Part shown: piece by piece, positions 1 through 8,073 of the stretch
Layout: each line of letters starts with the position of its first letter
How positions within the stretch are numbered: position 1 is the first letter of the stretch
Source: Herbiconiux daphne
GTDB taxonomy: Bacteria; Actinomycetota; Actinomycetes; Actinomycetales; Microbacteriaceae
Direction of reading: 5' to 3'
Length of the DNA: 64,000 bases
Assembly: GCF_024979295.1 (NCBI RefSeq)
Contig: NZ_JANLCJ010000004.1
Location: forward strand, 62,001 to 126,000
The notes under the pieces: model-generated
Databases searched by the model: none
Seen by the model: only the letters and a program-made list of their open reading frames with translations
What the model was told of the DNA's origin: nothing
Made by a program: the position numbers and the translations under genes

Positions 1-435
1 CCTGGCTGGCCGTCAATCCGAACTACACGACCGTCAACGCCGCCGCCGACTGGGCCGCGGGCGACCGGTCGATCGCCGGGTACTACCGTCGGCTCATCGA
101 GCTGCGCCACTCGTCGGCGCTCGTGGCGCTCGGCGACTTCATCCTGCTCGAGCCGGAGCATCCCACCCTCTACGCCTTCACCCGCGCCCTCGGCGACGAA
201 AGGGCACTCGTGCTCGGCAACGTCTCGGGCGACGAGCTCGCGCTGCCGCCCGCGGTGGCCGCGCTGATCGGGAGCGGGGCCAGGCGGGGTCGATGGCGAT
301 GGCAGCGTCGGCGACGGCAGCGGTGCCCGCCTGCTGATCGGCAACTACCCCCCGCCGCCCGCCGCGGCATCCGGTGGCCTGGTCGACCTCACGAGCGCCC
401 TGCGGCCGTGGGAAGCGCGGGTTCTGCTGCTCTGA
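1..435 (+). CDS. GH13 alpha-glucosidase, C-terminal fragment with apparent frameshift
   Basis: This is the 3' end of a gene that begins before the window. Read from base 3 it gives WLAVNPNYTTVNAAADW and then YYRRLIELRHSSALVALGDF, the usual end of the catalytic barrel and start of the C-terminal beta domain of oligo-1,6-glucosidase/maltase-type GH13 enzymes, which hydrolyse short alpha-glucosides in the cytoplasm. The frame then fails: after VAALIGSG it becomes arginine-rich, while the frame one base later carries the expected ending LLIGNYPPPP...LRPWEARVLLL and stops at 433-435. One extra base must lie between about 264 and 300, where G-runs are present. Either the gene is damaged or the base is a sequencing error. 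Confidence 0.8.
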
Positions 436-514
436 CCCCGGATGCCGCCACGAACTAGACCCTGTGTCCCGTCTTCGGGTAGGCTCGCCGCACATTCAGC
501 GAATCGGGGGACCC

Positions 515-2266
515 GTGCAACACTGCGTGCTAGCTGCAACCGGTTTCGACTACTGGCCCCTCCTGCTCGCCGGAGCGCTGGTCGCCATCGGCGCCGGGGT
601 CGCATGGCTGCTTCTGCGCCGCGGCCGTCGGCGCACCGCGGTGTTCGCCGCCATCCCCCTGCTCGTGCTGGCGCTCGTGGCCTCGGGCGGGGTGTCGCCC
701 TCGGCGAGCTACGCCAACGCGGCCGACTGCCCCACCGGCACCACGGCCGCCCCGACTCTTCCGCCGACCACGCCGCCGACCACCCCGCCCGTCGACTTCG
801 AGGCGGGCGCCGCCGGCATCGGCGACCCCTACTTCCCGCTCGACGGCAACGGCGGCTACGACGTGCAGCACTACGCGCTCGATCTGGCCTACGACCCCGA
901 GACCGGGGTGCTCTCGGGCACCACCACCATCACGGCCGTCGCCACGCAGAACCTCTCGGCCTTCAATCTCGACTTCGACACGCGGGCGGTCGACGGCACC
1001 GACGCCATCGCGATCGGCGGCATCACGGTCGACGGCACCGCCGCCGACTGGAGTCTCGCCACCACCCAGATCAGCGCGGTCACCGCCCAGCCGCAGGTGG
1101 AGGGCAGCACCGACCCCGACGCGACGCCGCCTCGCACCGAGCTCACCGTCATCCCGACCGCCGGCATCCTCAGCGGCTCCACCATCACCACGGCCGTGAC
1201 CTACGAGGGTGTGCCGGTCACCATCGACGACGCCTTCGGCCTCGCCGGCGTCATCCGCACCACCGACGGCGCCGTGATCGTGGGCCAGCCGCGCGTGGCC
1301 GCGACCTGGTTCCCGTCGAACGACCACCCCGCCGACAAGGCCACCTTCAGCACCCGCATGACGGTTCCGGCCGGCCTGCAGGTGGTGGGCAACGGCAGCC
1401 TCGCCTCGCAGACCACCGAGGGCGCCACGACGACCTGGGACTGGGAGATGGATGAGCCGATGGCCACCTATCTCGCCACCGCGACCGTCGGCGACTACGA
1501 GATCACCGAGAACGACGAGGGCGGCATCTCCTACTACAACGCCATCGCCCCCGGCCTCTACGACCTCGAGACCGAGACGCCCGGGCTCTCGGTGGGCGAT
1601 GTCGCGACCTCGATCTTCAACGACGAGCCCGAGGTCATCTCGTTCCTCTCCACGGCCTTCGGGCCCTACCCGTTCGGTGAGGCCGGCGGCATCGCCATCG
1701 ACAACTTCAGCGCCGACCCCGACGACTACCTCGGCTACGCGCTCGAGAACCAGACGCGCCCGATCTACCCGAGCTGGGCCTTCCCGGCCGACGCCGACGC
1801 GTCGACCGTCGTGCACGAGCTGGCCCACCAGTGGTACGGCGACAGCGTGTCGATGGAACGCTGGTCGGACATCTGGCTCAACGAGGGCTTCGCCACCTAC
1901 GCCGAGTGGTTGTGGGCCGAGGCCCAGGGCGGTCCCACGACGCAGCAGACCTTCGACGCCGTCTACGCCGACCCGAGTTCCTACGGTGACCCAGCGACCT
2001 TCTGGAGCGTCGTGATCGGCGACCCCGGCCCGGCCGGCATCTTCGACGGCGCGATCTACGGTCGCGGTGCGCTCACGCTGCAGGCCCTGCGGGTGCAGGT
2101 CGGCGACCCGGTGTTCTTCGCCATCCTGCAGGGTTGGGCCAGCGAGAACGCGGGCGGCTCGGTGTCGACCGCTCAGTTCATCGACTACGCCGAGCAGATG
2201 TCGGGTCAGGAGCTCGCCGGCTTCTTCGACAACTGGCTGTTCTCGCCCACCCAGCCCGCGTTGTAG
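515..2266 (+). CDS. Secreted or membrane-anchored M1 family metallopeptidase
   Basis: A 583-residue zinc aminopeptidase-like protein. The zinc motif HELAH is at residues 434-438 and is followed by WLNEGFATYAEW, which supplies the third ligand (glutamate of NEGFA). YALENQTRP upstream matches the substrate-binding GAMEN position of M1 enzymes in the LENQT form common in actinobacterial members. The N-terminus has two hydrophobic stretches (YWPLLLAGALVAIGAGVAWLL and AVFAAIPLLVLALVASGG) separated by RRGRRR, then a Thr/Pro-rich linker, so the catalytic part probably lies outside the membrane. I chose the GTG at 515 because GGGGG sits just upstream; a GTG at 527 is the alternative. It removes N-terminal residues from peptides; the substrate is unknown. 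Confidence 0.85.
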   Translation: MQHCVLAATGFDYWPLLLAGALVAIGAGVAWLLLRRGRRRTAVFAAIPLLVLALVASGGVSPSASYANAADCPTGTTAAPTLPPTTPPTTPPVDFEAGAAGIGDPYFPLDGNGGYDVQHYALDLAYDPETGVLSGTTTITAVATQNLSAFNLDFDTRAVDGTDAIAIGGITVDGTAADWSLATTQISAVTAQPQVEGSTDPDATPPRTELTVIPTAGILSGSTITTAVTYEGVPVTIDDAFGLAGVIRTTDGAVIVGQPRVAATWFPSNDHPADKATFSTRMTVPAGLQVVGNGSLASQTTEGATTTWDWEMDEPMATYLATATVGDYEITENDEGGISYYNAIAPGLYDLETETPGLSVGDVATSIFNDEPEVISFLSTAFGPYPFGEAGGIAIDNFSADPDDYLGYALENQTRPIYPSWAFPADADASTVVHELAHQWYGDSVSMERWSDIWLNEGFATYAEWLWAEAQGGPTTQQTFDAVYADPSSYGDPATFWSVVIGDPGPAGIFDGAIYGRGALTLQALRVQVGDPVFFAILQGWASENAGGSVSTAQFIDYAEQMSGQELAGFFDNWLFSPTQPAL

Positions 2267-2299
2267 AACAGGACCCGTGCACCCTCGGCGGAGAACCTG

Positions 2300-3907
2300 A
2301 TGGAAGGCCTCGAGCTCGTCGTCATCATCGGGCTGACGATCATGGTGGGCGGCGTGATCGCGCGCCTGCTCCACATCGCCCCTCCGCTCGTGCTGCTCGC
2401 CCTCGGCGCGGCGGTGGGCTTCATCCCCGCGCTCGAGAACGTCGCCCTGCCGCCGGATGTCGTGCTGCTGCTGTTCCTCCCCGCCCTGCTCTACTGGGAG
2501 TCGATCAACACCTCGCTCCGCGAGATCCGCAACAACATCCGGGTGATCTCGCTCGCCGCCATCGGCCTCGTGCTCGTGACGGCGCTCGTGGTGGGGGTGG
2601 TGGCGGCGGCGTTCGGGCTGCCCTGGCCGATCGCCCTGGCGCTCGGAGCCATCCTGGCGCCCACGGATGCCACGGCCATCTCGTCGGTGGCCGGTGGCCT
2701 GCCGAGGCGCTCGCTCACCACGCTCCGTGCCGAGAGTCTCATCAACGACGGCACCGCGCTGGTGCTCTACGGCGTGGCCGTGACGGCCGCCGTGGCCGGC
2801 AGCGGCATCTCGCTCGGCTCGCTCACCCTCGAGTTCGTGCTCAGCTACGCGGTCGCCATCGCGGTGGGTCTCGCCGTGGGGTTCATCGTGGTGTGGGTGC
2901 GGCGGTTCCTGCACGAGTCCCCGCTCGAGAACACCCTGAGCGTGCTCACCCCGTTCCTCGCCTTCCTGCCGGCCGAGTTGCTGCACGTCTCGGGTGTGGT
3001 CGCGGTCGTGGTCTGCGGGCTGGTGGTCAGTCAGGGCGGGCCGCGCTGGATCTCGGCCCGCACCCGGGTGCAGGGTTTCGGGTTCTGGGAGGTCGCGACC
3101 TACATCCTCAACGGATCGCTCTTCGTGCTCATCGGGCTGCAGTTCCACCTCATCGTCACGGGCCTCGACGCCGATGCCTGGCAGTTGGTCGGCTGGCTGT
3201 CGGCGGCCGCGATCGTGCTCGTCATCGGCATCCGGATCGCCTGGTTCAACACCACGCCCTACATCATCCGGCTGCTCGACCGGCGGCCCACCCAGCGCGC
3301 GAGACGGGTGACGGCCCGGCGCCGCTTCCCCCTGGCCTGGGCGGGGTTCCGGGGTGCGGTCTCACTCGCGGCCGCGCTCGCCCTGCCGCTCGAGACGGCG
3401 GCCGGCGAGGCGCTGCCCGGGCGCGACGTGCTGATCGCCGTGACCTTCGCGGTCATCCTGTTCACGCTGCTCGTGCAAGGGCTCACCATGCCCGCCGTCG
3501 TGCGCTGGGCACGGCTGCCGCCCGACCCCACCGAGGCCTACGAGAACCTTCTGGCAGAGCGGGTGGGGCTCGAGGCCGTGGTCGAGGCCATCCCGCAGGC
3601 CGCGGTCGAGGTCGGCGCGCCCGACGAGGTGCGCGACGGCATGCTCACCGAATACCGGGAGCGCATCGACCGCGTGCGGCGCAGCATGGACGACGAGCAC
3701 GAGACGATCGTCGAGAGCGAGGCCGAAGACGATTCGACCGACTACGCGAGCCGGTTGCGGCTGGCGGTGCTGCCGGCGAAGCGCGCGGCCATCATCCGGT
3801 TGCGCGACGACCGCCGCATCGACGACACGGTGCTGCGGCGCATCCAGGCGCGCGTCGACGCCGAAGAACTGCGGCTGACCGCGCGCTCCGACCAGGAAGA
3901 GGTCTGA
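2300..3907 (+). CDS. Na+/H+ antiporter, CPA1 (NhaP-like) family
   Basis: A 535-residue membrane protein of the monovalent cation:proton antiporter-1 family, exchanging Na+ or K+ for H+ across the cytoplasmic membrane for pH and salt balance. About 12 hydrophobic segments occupy residues 1-410. PTDATA at 121-126 and the acidic pair motif ESLINDGTA (N149, D150) are the family's ion-binding signatures. Residues from about 410 to 535 form a charged cytoplasmic tail rich in Asp, Glu and Arg, probably regulatory. The ATG at 2300 begins 33 bases after the peptidase stop, so the two may be co-transcribed. It converges on metB with a 17-base gap. The exact cation is inferred from family only. Confidence 0.9.
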   Translation: MEGLELVVIIGLTIMVGGVIARLLHIAPPLVLLALGAAVGFIPALENVALPPDVVLLLFLPALLYWESINTSLREIRNNIRVISLAAIGLVLVTALVVGVVAAAFGLPWPIALALGAILAPTDATAISSVAGGLPRRSLTTLRAESLINDGTALVLYGVAVTAAVAGSGISLGSLTLEFVLSYAVAIAVGLAVGFIVVWVRRFLHESPLENTLSVLTPFLAFLPAELLHVSGVVAVVVCGLVVSQGGPRWISARTRVQGFGFWEVATYILNGSLFVLIGLQFHLIVTGLDADAWQLVGWLSAAAIVLVIGIRIAWFNTTPYIIRLLDRRPTQRARRVTARRRFPLAWAGFRGAVSLAAALALPLETAAGEALPGRDVLIAVTFAVILFTLLVQGLTMPAVVRWARLPPDPTEAYENLLAERVGLEAVVEAIPQAAVEVGAPDEVRDGMLTEYRERIDRVRRSMDDEHETIVESEAEDDSTDYASRLRLAVLPAKRAAIIRLRDDRRIDDTVLRRIQARVDAEELRLTARSDQEEV

Positions 3908-3924
3908 GCGCGCGGTCGGGCCGG

Positions 3925-5115
3925 CTACCGGCGGGGCAGGGCCCGGTCGATGTCGGCGAGCAGGTCGTCGACCGACTCGATGCCGACCGACAGCCGGATG
4001 ATGTTCTCAGGCACCTCGAGCGGCGTGCCCTTGACGCTGGCGTGGGTCATCTCCGACGGGTAGCCGATGAGCGACTCCACCCCGCCGAGCGACTCGGCGA
4101 GCTGGAACACCTTGGTCGATTCGGCGAACTTGCGTGCGGCCTTCGGGCCGCCCTTGAGGCCCACCGAGATCATGCCGCCGAACGACTTCATCTGACGTTT
4201 GGCAAGTTCATGACCGGGATGCGTCGGCAGACCGGGGTAGTAGACGGCGTCGAGCGCGGGGTGCCCCACGAGGTGCTCGGCGATGGTCTGGGCGTTCGAG
4301 GAGTGGCGGTCCATGCGCACCGCGAGGGTCTTGATTCCGCGCACGGTGAGCCAGGCGTCCATCGGGCCCGACACCCCGCCCGAGGCGAACTGCAGGAAGC
4401 GGATCTTCTCTTCGAGCGCGTCGTCGTTCAGCACGACGGCGCCGCCCAGCACGTCGGAGTGCCCGCCGAGGTACTTGGTGGTGGAGTGCACCACGAGGTC
4501 GGCGCCGAGGGCGAGCGGCTGCTGCAGGTAGGGCGAGGCGAACGTGTTGTCGACCACCACGAGTGCGCCGGCCGCGTGGCCGATCTCGGCGAGCTCGGCC
4601 ACGTCGCTGATCTTCATCAGCGGGTTCGAGGGCGTCTCGAGCCACAAGAGCTTGGTCGTGCCGCCGGCGACCGCTTTGCTGACCGCGGCCAGGTCGCTCA
4701 TCTCGACGACCACGTTCTCGACGCCCCATTTGCCGTGGATGCGGTCGATCAGGCGGTGGGTGCCGCCGTAGGCGTCGTTGCCGAGCACGATGCGATCGCC
4801 CGGCTCCAGCAGCGCCCTCAGCAGTGCGTCTTCGGCCGCGAGGCCCGACGCGAAGCTGAGACCGTGCTTGCCGCCCTCGAGCGACGCGAGCAGCGTCTCG
4901 AGCGAGGTGCGGGTGGGGTTGCCGCCGCGGGTGTATTCGTAGCCACCGCGGAAACCGCCGATGCCGTCCTGCACGAAGGTGCTCGTGAAGTAGACGGGCG
5001 GGATGATGGCGCCGGTGGTCGGGTCGAAGTCCTGACCGGCGTGGATGGCGCGGGTCTCGAACTGCTCGGTCTTCTTGGGGGGCATGTCGCTGTCTTTCGC
5101 GTCGGCGGGAGTCAC
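3925..5115 (-). CDS. metB: Cystathionine gamma-synthase / gamma-lyase (PLP)
   Basis: A 396-residue Cys/Met-metabolism PLP enzyme. The PLP lysine is K214 in HSTTKYLGGHSD; YEYTRGGNPTR near residues 59-69 and the SGLAAEDA turn match the family. It makes cystathionine from O-succinyl- or O-acetylhomoserine and cysteine, or cleaves cystathionine; the two activities cannot be separated by sequence reading, and the coupling to cbs would also suit a lyase in reverse transsulfuration. The GTG at 5115 overlaps the cbs stop by 4 bases (GTGA), indicating translational coupling. An ATG ten codons later (MPPKKTEQF) is an alternative start. The product is cytoplasmic. Confidence 0.9.
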   Translation of the reverse strand: MTPADAKDSDMPPKKTEQFETRAIHAGQDFDPTTGAIIPPVYFTSTFVQDGIGGFRGGYEYTRGGNPTRTSLETLLASLEGGKHGLSFASGLAAEDALLRALLEPGDRIVLGNDAYGGTHRLIDRIHGKWGVENVVVEMSDLAAVSKAVAGGTTKLLWLETPSNPLMKISDVAELAEIGHAAGALVVVDNTFASPYLQQPLALGADLVVHSTTKYLGGHSDVLGGAVVLNDDALEEKIRFLQFASGGVSGPMDAWLTVRGIKTLAVRMDRHSSNAQTIAEHLVGHPALDAVYYPGLPTHPGHELAKRQMKSFGGMISVGLKGGPKAARKFAESTKVFQLAESLGGVESLIGYPSEMTHASVKGTPLEVPENIIRLSVGIESVDDLLADIDRALPRR

Positions 5116-6494
5116 GCTTCGCTCAGGAAGGTGAGGAGGTCTTGGCGGGTGATGACGGTGACGGGCTTGCCGTCGTCACTCACGAGCAGGGCGGGGGTGG
5201 AGGTGAGCGCCTGACGCGCGGCGGAGACCGACTCGTTGATGCCGATCAACGGAAGCGGGGTCGACACGAAGTCGCCGACCTTGTCGGTCATGGCGGCCGA
5301 ACCGCCGAACACCTGGTCGAGCAGCGCCTGCTCGTCGAGCGAGCCGACCACTTCGCCCATCACGACGGGCGGCTCGGCCGAGAGCACCGGCAGCTGCGAG
5401 ACGCCGTAGGTGGCCATGATGTCGATGGCGTCGTGCACCGTGTCGCTCGGATGCGCGTGCACGAGCGCCGGCAGACCGCCGTTCTTGCGGGCGAGCAGGT
5501 CGCGCACCGTCGACCCCTCGCTCTCGGGGGCGAAGCCGTAGGAGCGCATCCACTTCTCGTTGAAGATCTTGCCGAGGTAGCCGCGGCCGCCGTCGGGCAG
5601 CAGCACCACCACGACCGCGTCGGCCGGCAGGTCGCGCGCGGCCTTGAGGGCCACCGAGACGGCCAGGCCGCTCGAACCGCCGACGAGAAGGCCCTCTTCG
5701 CGGGCGAGCCGGCGGGTCATCTCGAACGACTCGGCGTCGGTCGACGCGATGATCTCGTCGACCACGCTGCCGTCGTAGGCCGACGGCCAGAAGTCCTCCC
5801 CCACACCCTCGACCAGGTAGGGCCGGCCGGTGCCGCCGGAGTAGACCGAGCCCTCGGGGTCGGCGCCGATGATCTGCACGCGGCCGTCGGAGACCTCTTT
5901 GAGGTACCTGCCGACACCGCTGATGGTGCCGCCCGTGCCGACTCCGGCCACGAAGTGCGTGACGAGCCCGTCGGTGTCGCGCCAGATCTCGGGGCCGGTG
6001 GTCTCGTAGTGGCTGAGCGGTCCGTTGGGGTTGGAGTACTGGTTCGGCTTGAACGCACCGGGGATCTCGCGCGCCAGCCGGTCGGAGACCGAGTAGTAGG
6101 AGTCGGGGTCTTCGGGCGCGACCGCGGTCGGGGTCACGACGATCTCGGCGCCGTAGGCGGTGAGCACGTTGCGCTTGTCTTCGCCCACCTTGTCGGGCAG
6201 CACGAACACGCAGCGGTAGCCCCGCTGCTGCGCCACGAGCGCCAGACCGATGCCGGTGTTGCCCGAGGTGGGCTCCACGATGGTGCCACCGGGCTTCAAC
6301 AGCCCTTCGCGCTCGGCCGCGTCGATGATGTTGGTGGCGATGCGGTCTTTCGACGAGCCGCCTGGGTTGAGGTATTCGATCTTGGCGAGCACCGTGGCCT
6401 GGATGCCCTTCGTCACGCTGGTGAGCTTGACGAGCGGGGTGTTGCCGACGAGGTCGATGACGCTGTCTGCGTAGTGCATACGAGAGTGAGGCAT
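5112..6494 (-). CDS. cbs: Cystathionine beta-synthase with CBS-domain pair
   Basis: A 460-residue enzyme that condenses serine (or an activated serine) and homocysteine to cystathionine, the first step of transsulfuration. The catalytic PLP domain covers about residues 1-320, with the PLP lysine K49 in GGSSKDR and the phosphate/substrate loop SGNTGIG. A C-terminal pair of CBS motifs (about 330-460) is present, the classic site of adenosyl-ligand control in this family. The ATG at 6494 has AAGGA seven bases upstream (CAGCCAAGGACACCC); another ATG five codons on is possible. It leads the cbs-metB operon. No heme-binding N-terminal extension of the animal type is present. Confidence 0.92.
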   Translation of the reverse strand: MPHSRMHYADSVIDLVGNTPLVKLTSVTKGIQATVLAKIEYLNPGGSSKDRIATNIIDAAEREGLLKPGGTIVEPTSGNTGIGLALVAQQRGYRCVFVLPDKVGEDKRNVLTAYGAEIVVTPTAVAPEDPDSYYSVSDRLAREIPGAFKPNQYSNPNGPLSHYETTGPEIWRDTDGLVTHFVAGVGTGGTISGVGRYLKEVSDGRVQIIGADPEGSVYSGGTGRPYLVEGVGEDFWPSAYDGSVVDEIIASTDAESFEMTRRLAREEGLLVGGSSGLAVSVALKAARDLPADAVVVVLLPDGGRGYLGKIFNEKWMRSYGFAPESEGSTVRDLLARKNGGLPALVHAHPSDTVHDAIDIMATYGVSQLPVLSAEPPVVMGEVVGSLDEQALLDQVFGGSAAMTDKVGDFVSTPLPLIGINESVSAARQALTSTPALLVSDDGKPVTVITRQDLLTFLSEA

Positions 6495-6642
6495 GGGTGT
6501 CCTTGGCTGAGGGCCGCAGCGATCTCGTGCGGATGTCGCACGGCGCGCTGCGAGAGCGGCGGCTGGGGCGTGGCGAATCCGGTCTGTGAAGGGAGGTCGC
6601 TCAGCGACGACAACAGAGGAGATTCACGAACACCCCTCCACT

Positions 6643-8064
6643 CTAGCTCAACGTCGCGATCACGGCCTTCGTGGTTGCGACGGCCTCCCGGGCCTTCGAT
6701 CGGCGCCGCTCGATGGTCTGGCTGATCTCCTTCGCGAGCGCCGGATGCTTCTGCACCAGCGAGTCGATCACCCCGGTGGGCACGCGCAGCACCGTCAGCG
6801 GCGACTCCGCCACGGCGCGGGTCAGCGTGCGCTCGCGGGTGAGCGCGGTCTGGCCCACGTACTCGCCGCCGTCGAGCGAGCCGAGAGCGACCGGCACGGG
6901 GCCGCCGACCACCACGAACAGGCCGATCGAGCCCTCGATCACCACCTGGATGCCGGACGGCACGAGCCCCTCCCGCTGCACGATCTCGCCGGCCGCGTAG
7001 CGCTCGATGCGGCACGATTCGATGAGCACCTCGACGCCGTCGACCGGGATGCGCAGCGTCGAGGCCACCCGCAGCAGCGCGGCCCGCACGGCCTCGGGCG
7101 TGTTCGCGGGGTCGGTCTTCGAGCCGTCGAGCGTGAGGCCGGCACGCCGGGTCGCATACCAGAGCCAACTGGTGAACACGGCGAGCGCATCGCCGGCGGC
7201 CGCCGGCCCGAGCACGGGGATCGCGACCGAGTACGAACCGTTACCGGAGAAGGTGACGACGGGTTTCACGGCCGGGTCGGTCATCGGCAGGTCGATCGCG
7301 AGCTGCCGCAGCAGCGCCATCACGTCGTGCGGGGCGTCATCCGGAGCGAACGCCAGCGTGGTGGTGGCGAAGTAGGCGCCCGGTGTGCGGGAGAGGTTGG
7401 TGAACGAGCTGTCGGCGAGCGAGGCGTTGGGCACGATCTGCACGCCCTCGTCGGTCTCGATGTGCACCGCCCGCCAGTTCACCTCGACGACCCGGCCGCG
7501 CACGCTGCCCGTGTCGAGCCAGTCGCCGAGACGGAACGGCTGCTCGAACAGCAGCAGCAGTCCCGACACCACCGAGCCGACGGCGCTCTGCAGCGCGAAG
7601 CCGATCACCACGGAAGTCACGCCGATGGCCGCGAAGAGGCCGCCGACATCCGCTCCCCACACCCACCAGAACAGCAGGGCGAGCCCCACCACGATCAGCA
7701 GCAGGCGAGCCAGGTCGATGAAGATCGACGGCAGCCGGTTGCGCCAGGTGCCGGGGGTGGCGTTGCCGAACAGCACGACGTTGAAGGCCGACAGGACGAG
7801 CAGGATGAGCAGGAAGCCGAACACCGTGGCGACTACCCGCACCCAGGTCAGCTCGACGGTGACCGAGCCGGCGAAGGCGAGGAGGGCGAGCAGCGCGCCG
7901 ACCGGCAGCACGAGGTTGCGCAGCAGTCGCACGGGCTTGGCGGCGGGGCTCTGGCGCCGGGTGAGGGCTCCGAGCACCTCGGTGAGCACGATGAGCAGCA
8001 CCGGCAGGCCGATCGCCACGCAGACCGCGCCGATGAACCAGGGTTCCTTCCAGAATTCGAGCAT
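6643..8064 (-). CDS. MscS-type mechanosensitive channel fused to a cyclic-nucleotide-binding domain
   Basis: A 473-residue membrane protein. Four hydrophobic segments lie between residues 9 and 172, the last (IGVTSVVIGFALQSAVGSVVSGLLLL) being the MscS pore-type helix, followed by the beta domain (PFRLGDWLDTGSVRGRVVEVNWRAV...VPNASL, about 174-225). Residues 340-435 form a cNMP-binding barrel ending in a phosphate-cassette-like stretch GGEYVGQTALTRERTLTRA (E401 and several arginines), then a charged C-terminal helix. It is the second gene of a pair: it starts 9 bases after the stop of the cyclase-like receptor. The family is known as bacterial cyclic-nucleotide-gated MscS relatives. Its role in ion flux controlled by cAMP or cGMP is inferred; whether it still responds to tension is unknown. 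Confidence 0.88.
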   Translation of the reverse strand: MLEFWKEPWFIGAVCVAIGLPVLLIVLTEVLGALTRRQSPAAKPVRLLRNLVLPVGALLALLAFAGSVTVELTWVRVVATVFGFLLILLVLSAFNVVLFGNATPGTWRNRLPSIFIDLARLLLIVVGLALLFWWVWGADVGGLFAAIGVTSVVIGFALQSAVGSVVSGLLLLFEQPFRLGDWLDTGSVRGRVVEVNWRAVHIETDEGVQIVPNASLADSSFTNLSRTPGAYFATTTLAFAPDDAPHDVMALLRQLAIDLPMTDPAVKPVVTFSGNGSYSVAIPVLGPAAAGDALAVFTSWLWYATRRAGLTLDGSKTDPANTPEAVRAALLRVASTLRIPVDGVEVLIESCRIERYAAGEIVQREGLVPSGIQVVIEGSIGLFVVVGGPVPVALGSLDGGEYVGQTALTRERTLTRAVAESPLTVLRVPTGVIDSLVQKHPALAKEISQTIERRRSKAREAVATTKAVIATLS

Positions 8065-8073
8065 GTCGGCCGC

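Noticed and set aside
530-3148. Long open frame (872 codons) on the minus strand
   Set aside because: It opposes the M1 peptidase and antiporter genes, is rich in Arg, Gly, His and Asp with no domain pattern, and arises from high third-position GC.
2134-5214. Open frame of 1026 codons on the plus strand
   Set aside because: It runs across two real genes on one strand and metB on the other with Arg/Gly/His-rich sequence and no motif; a composition shadow.
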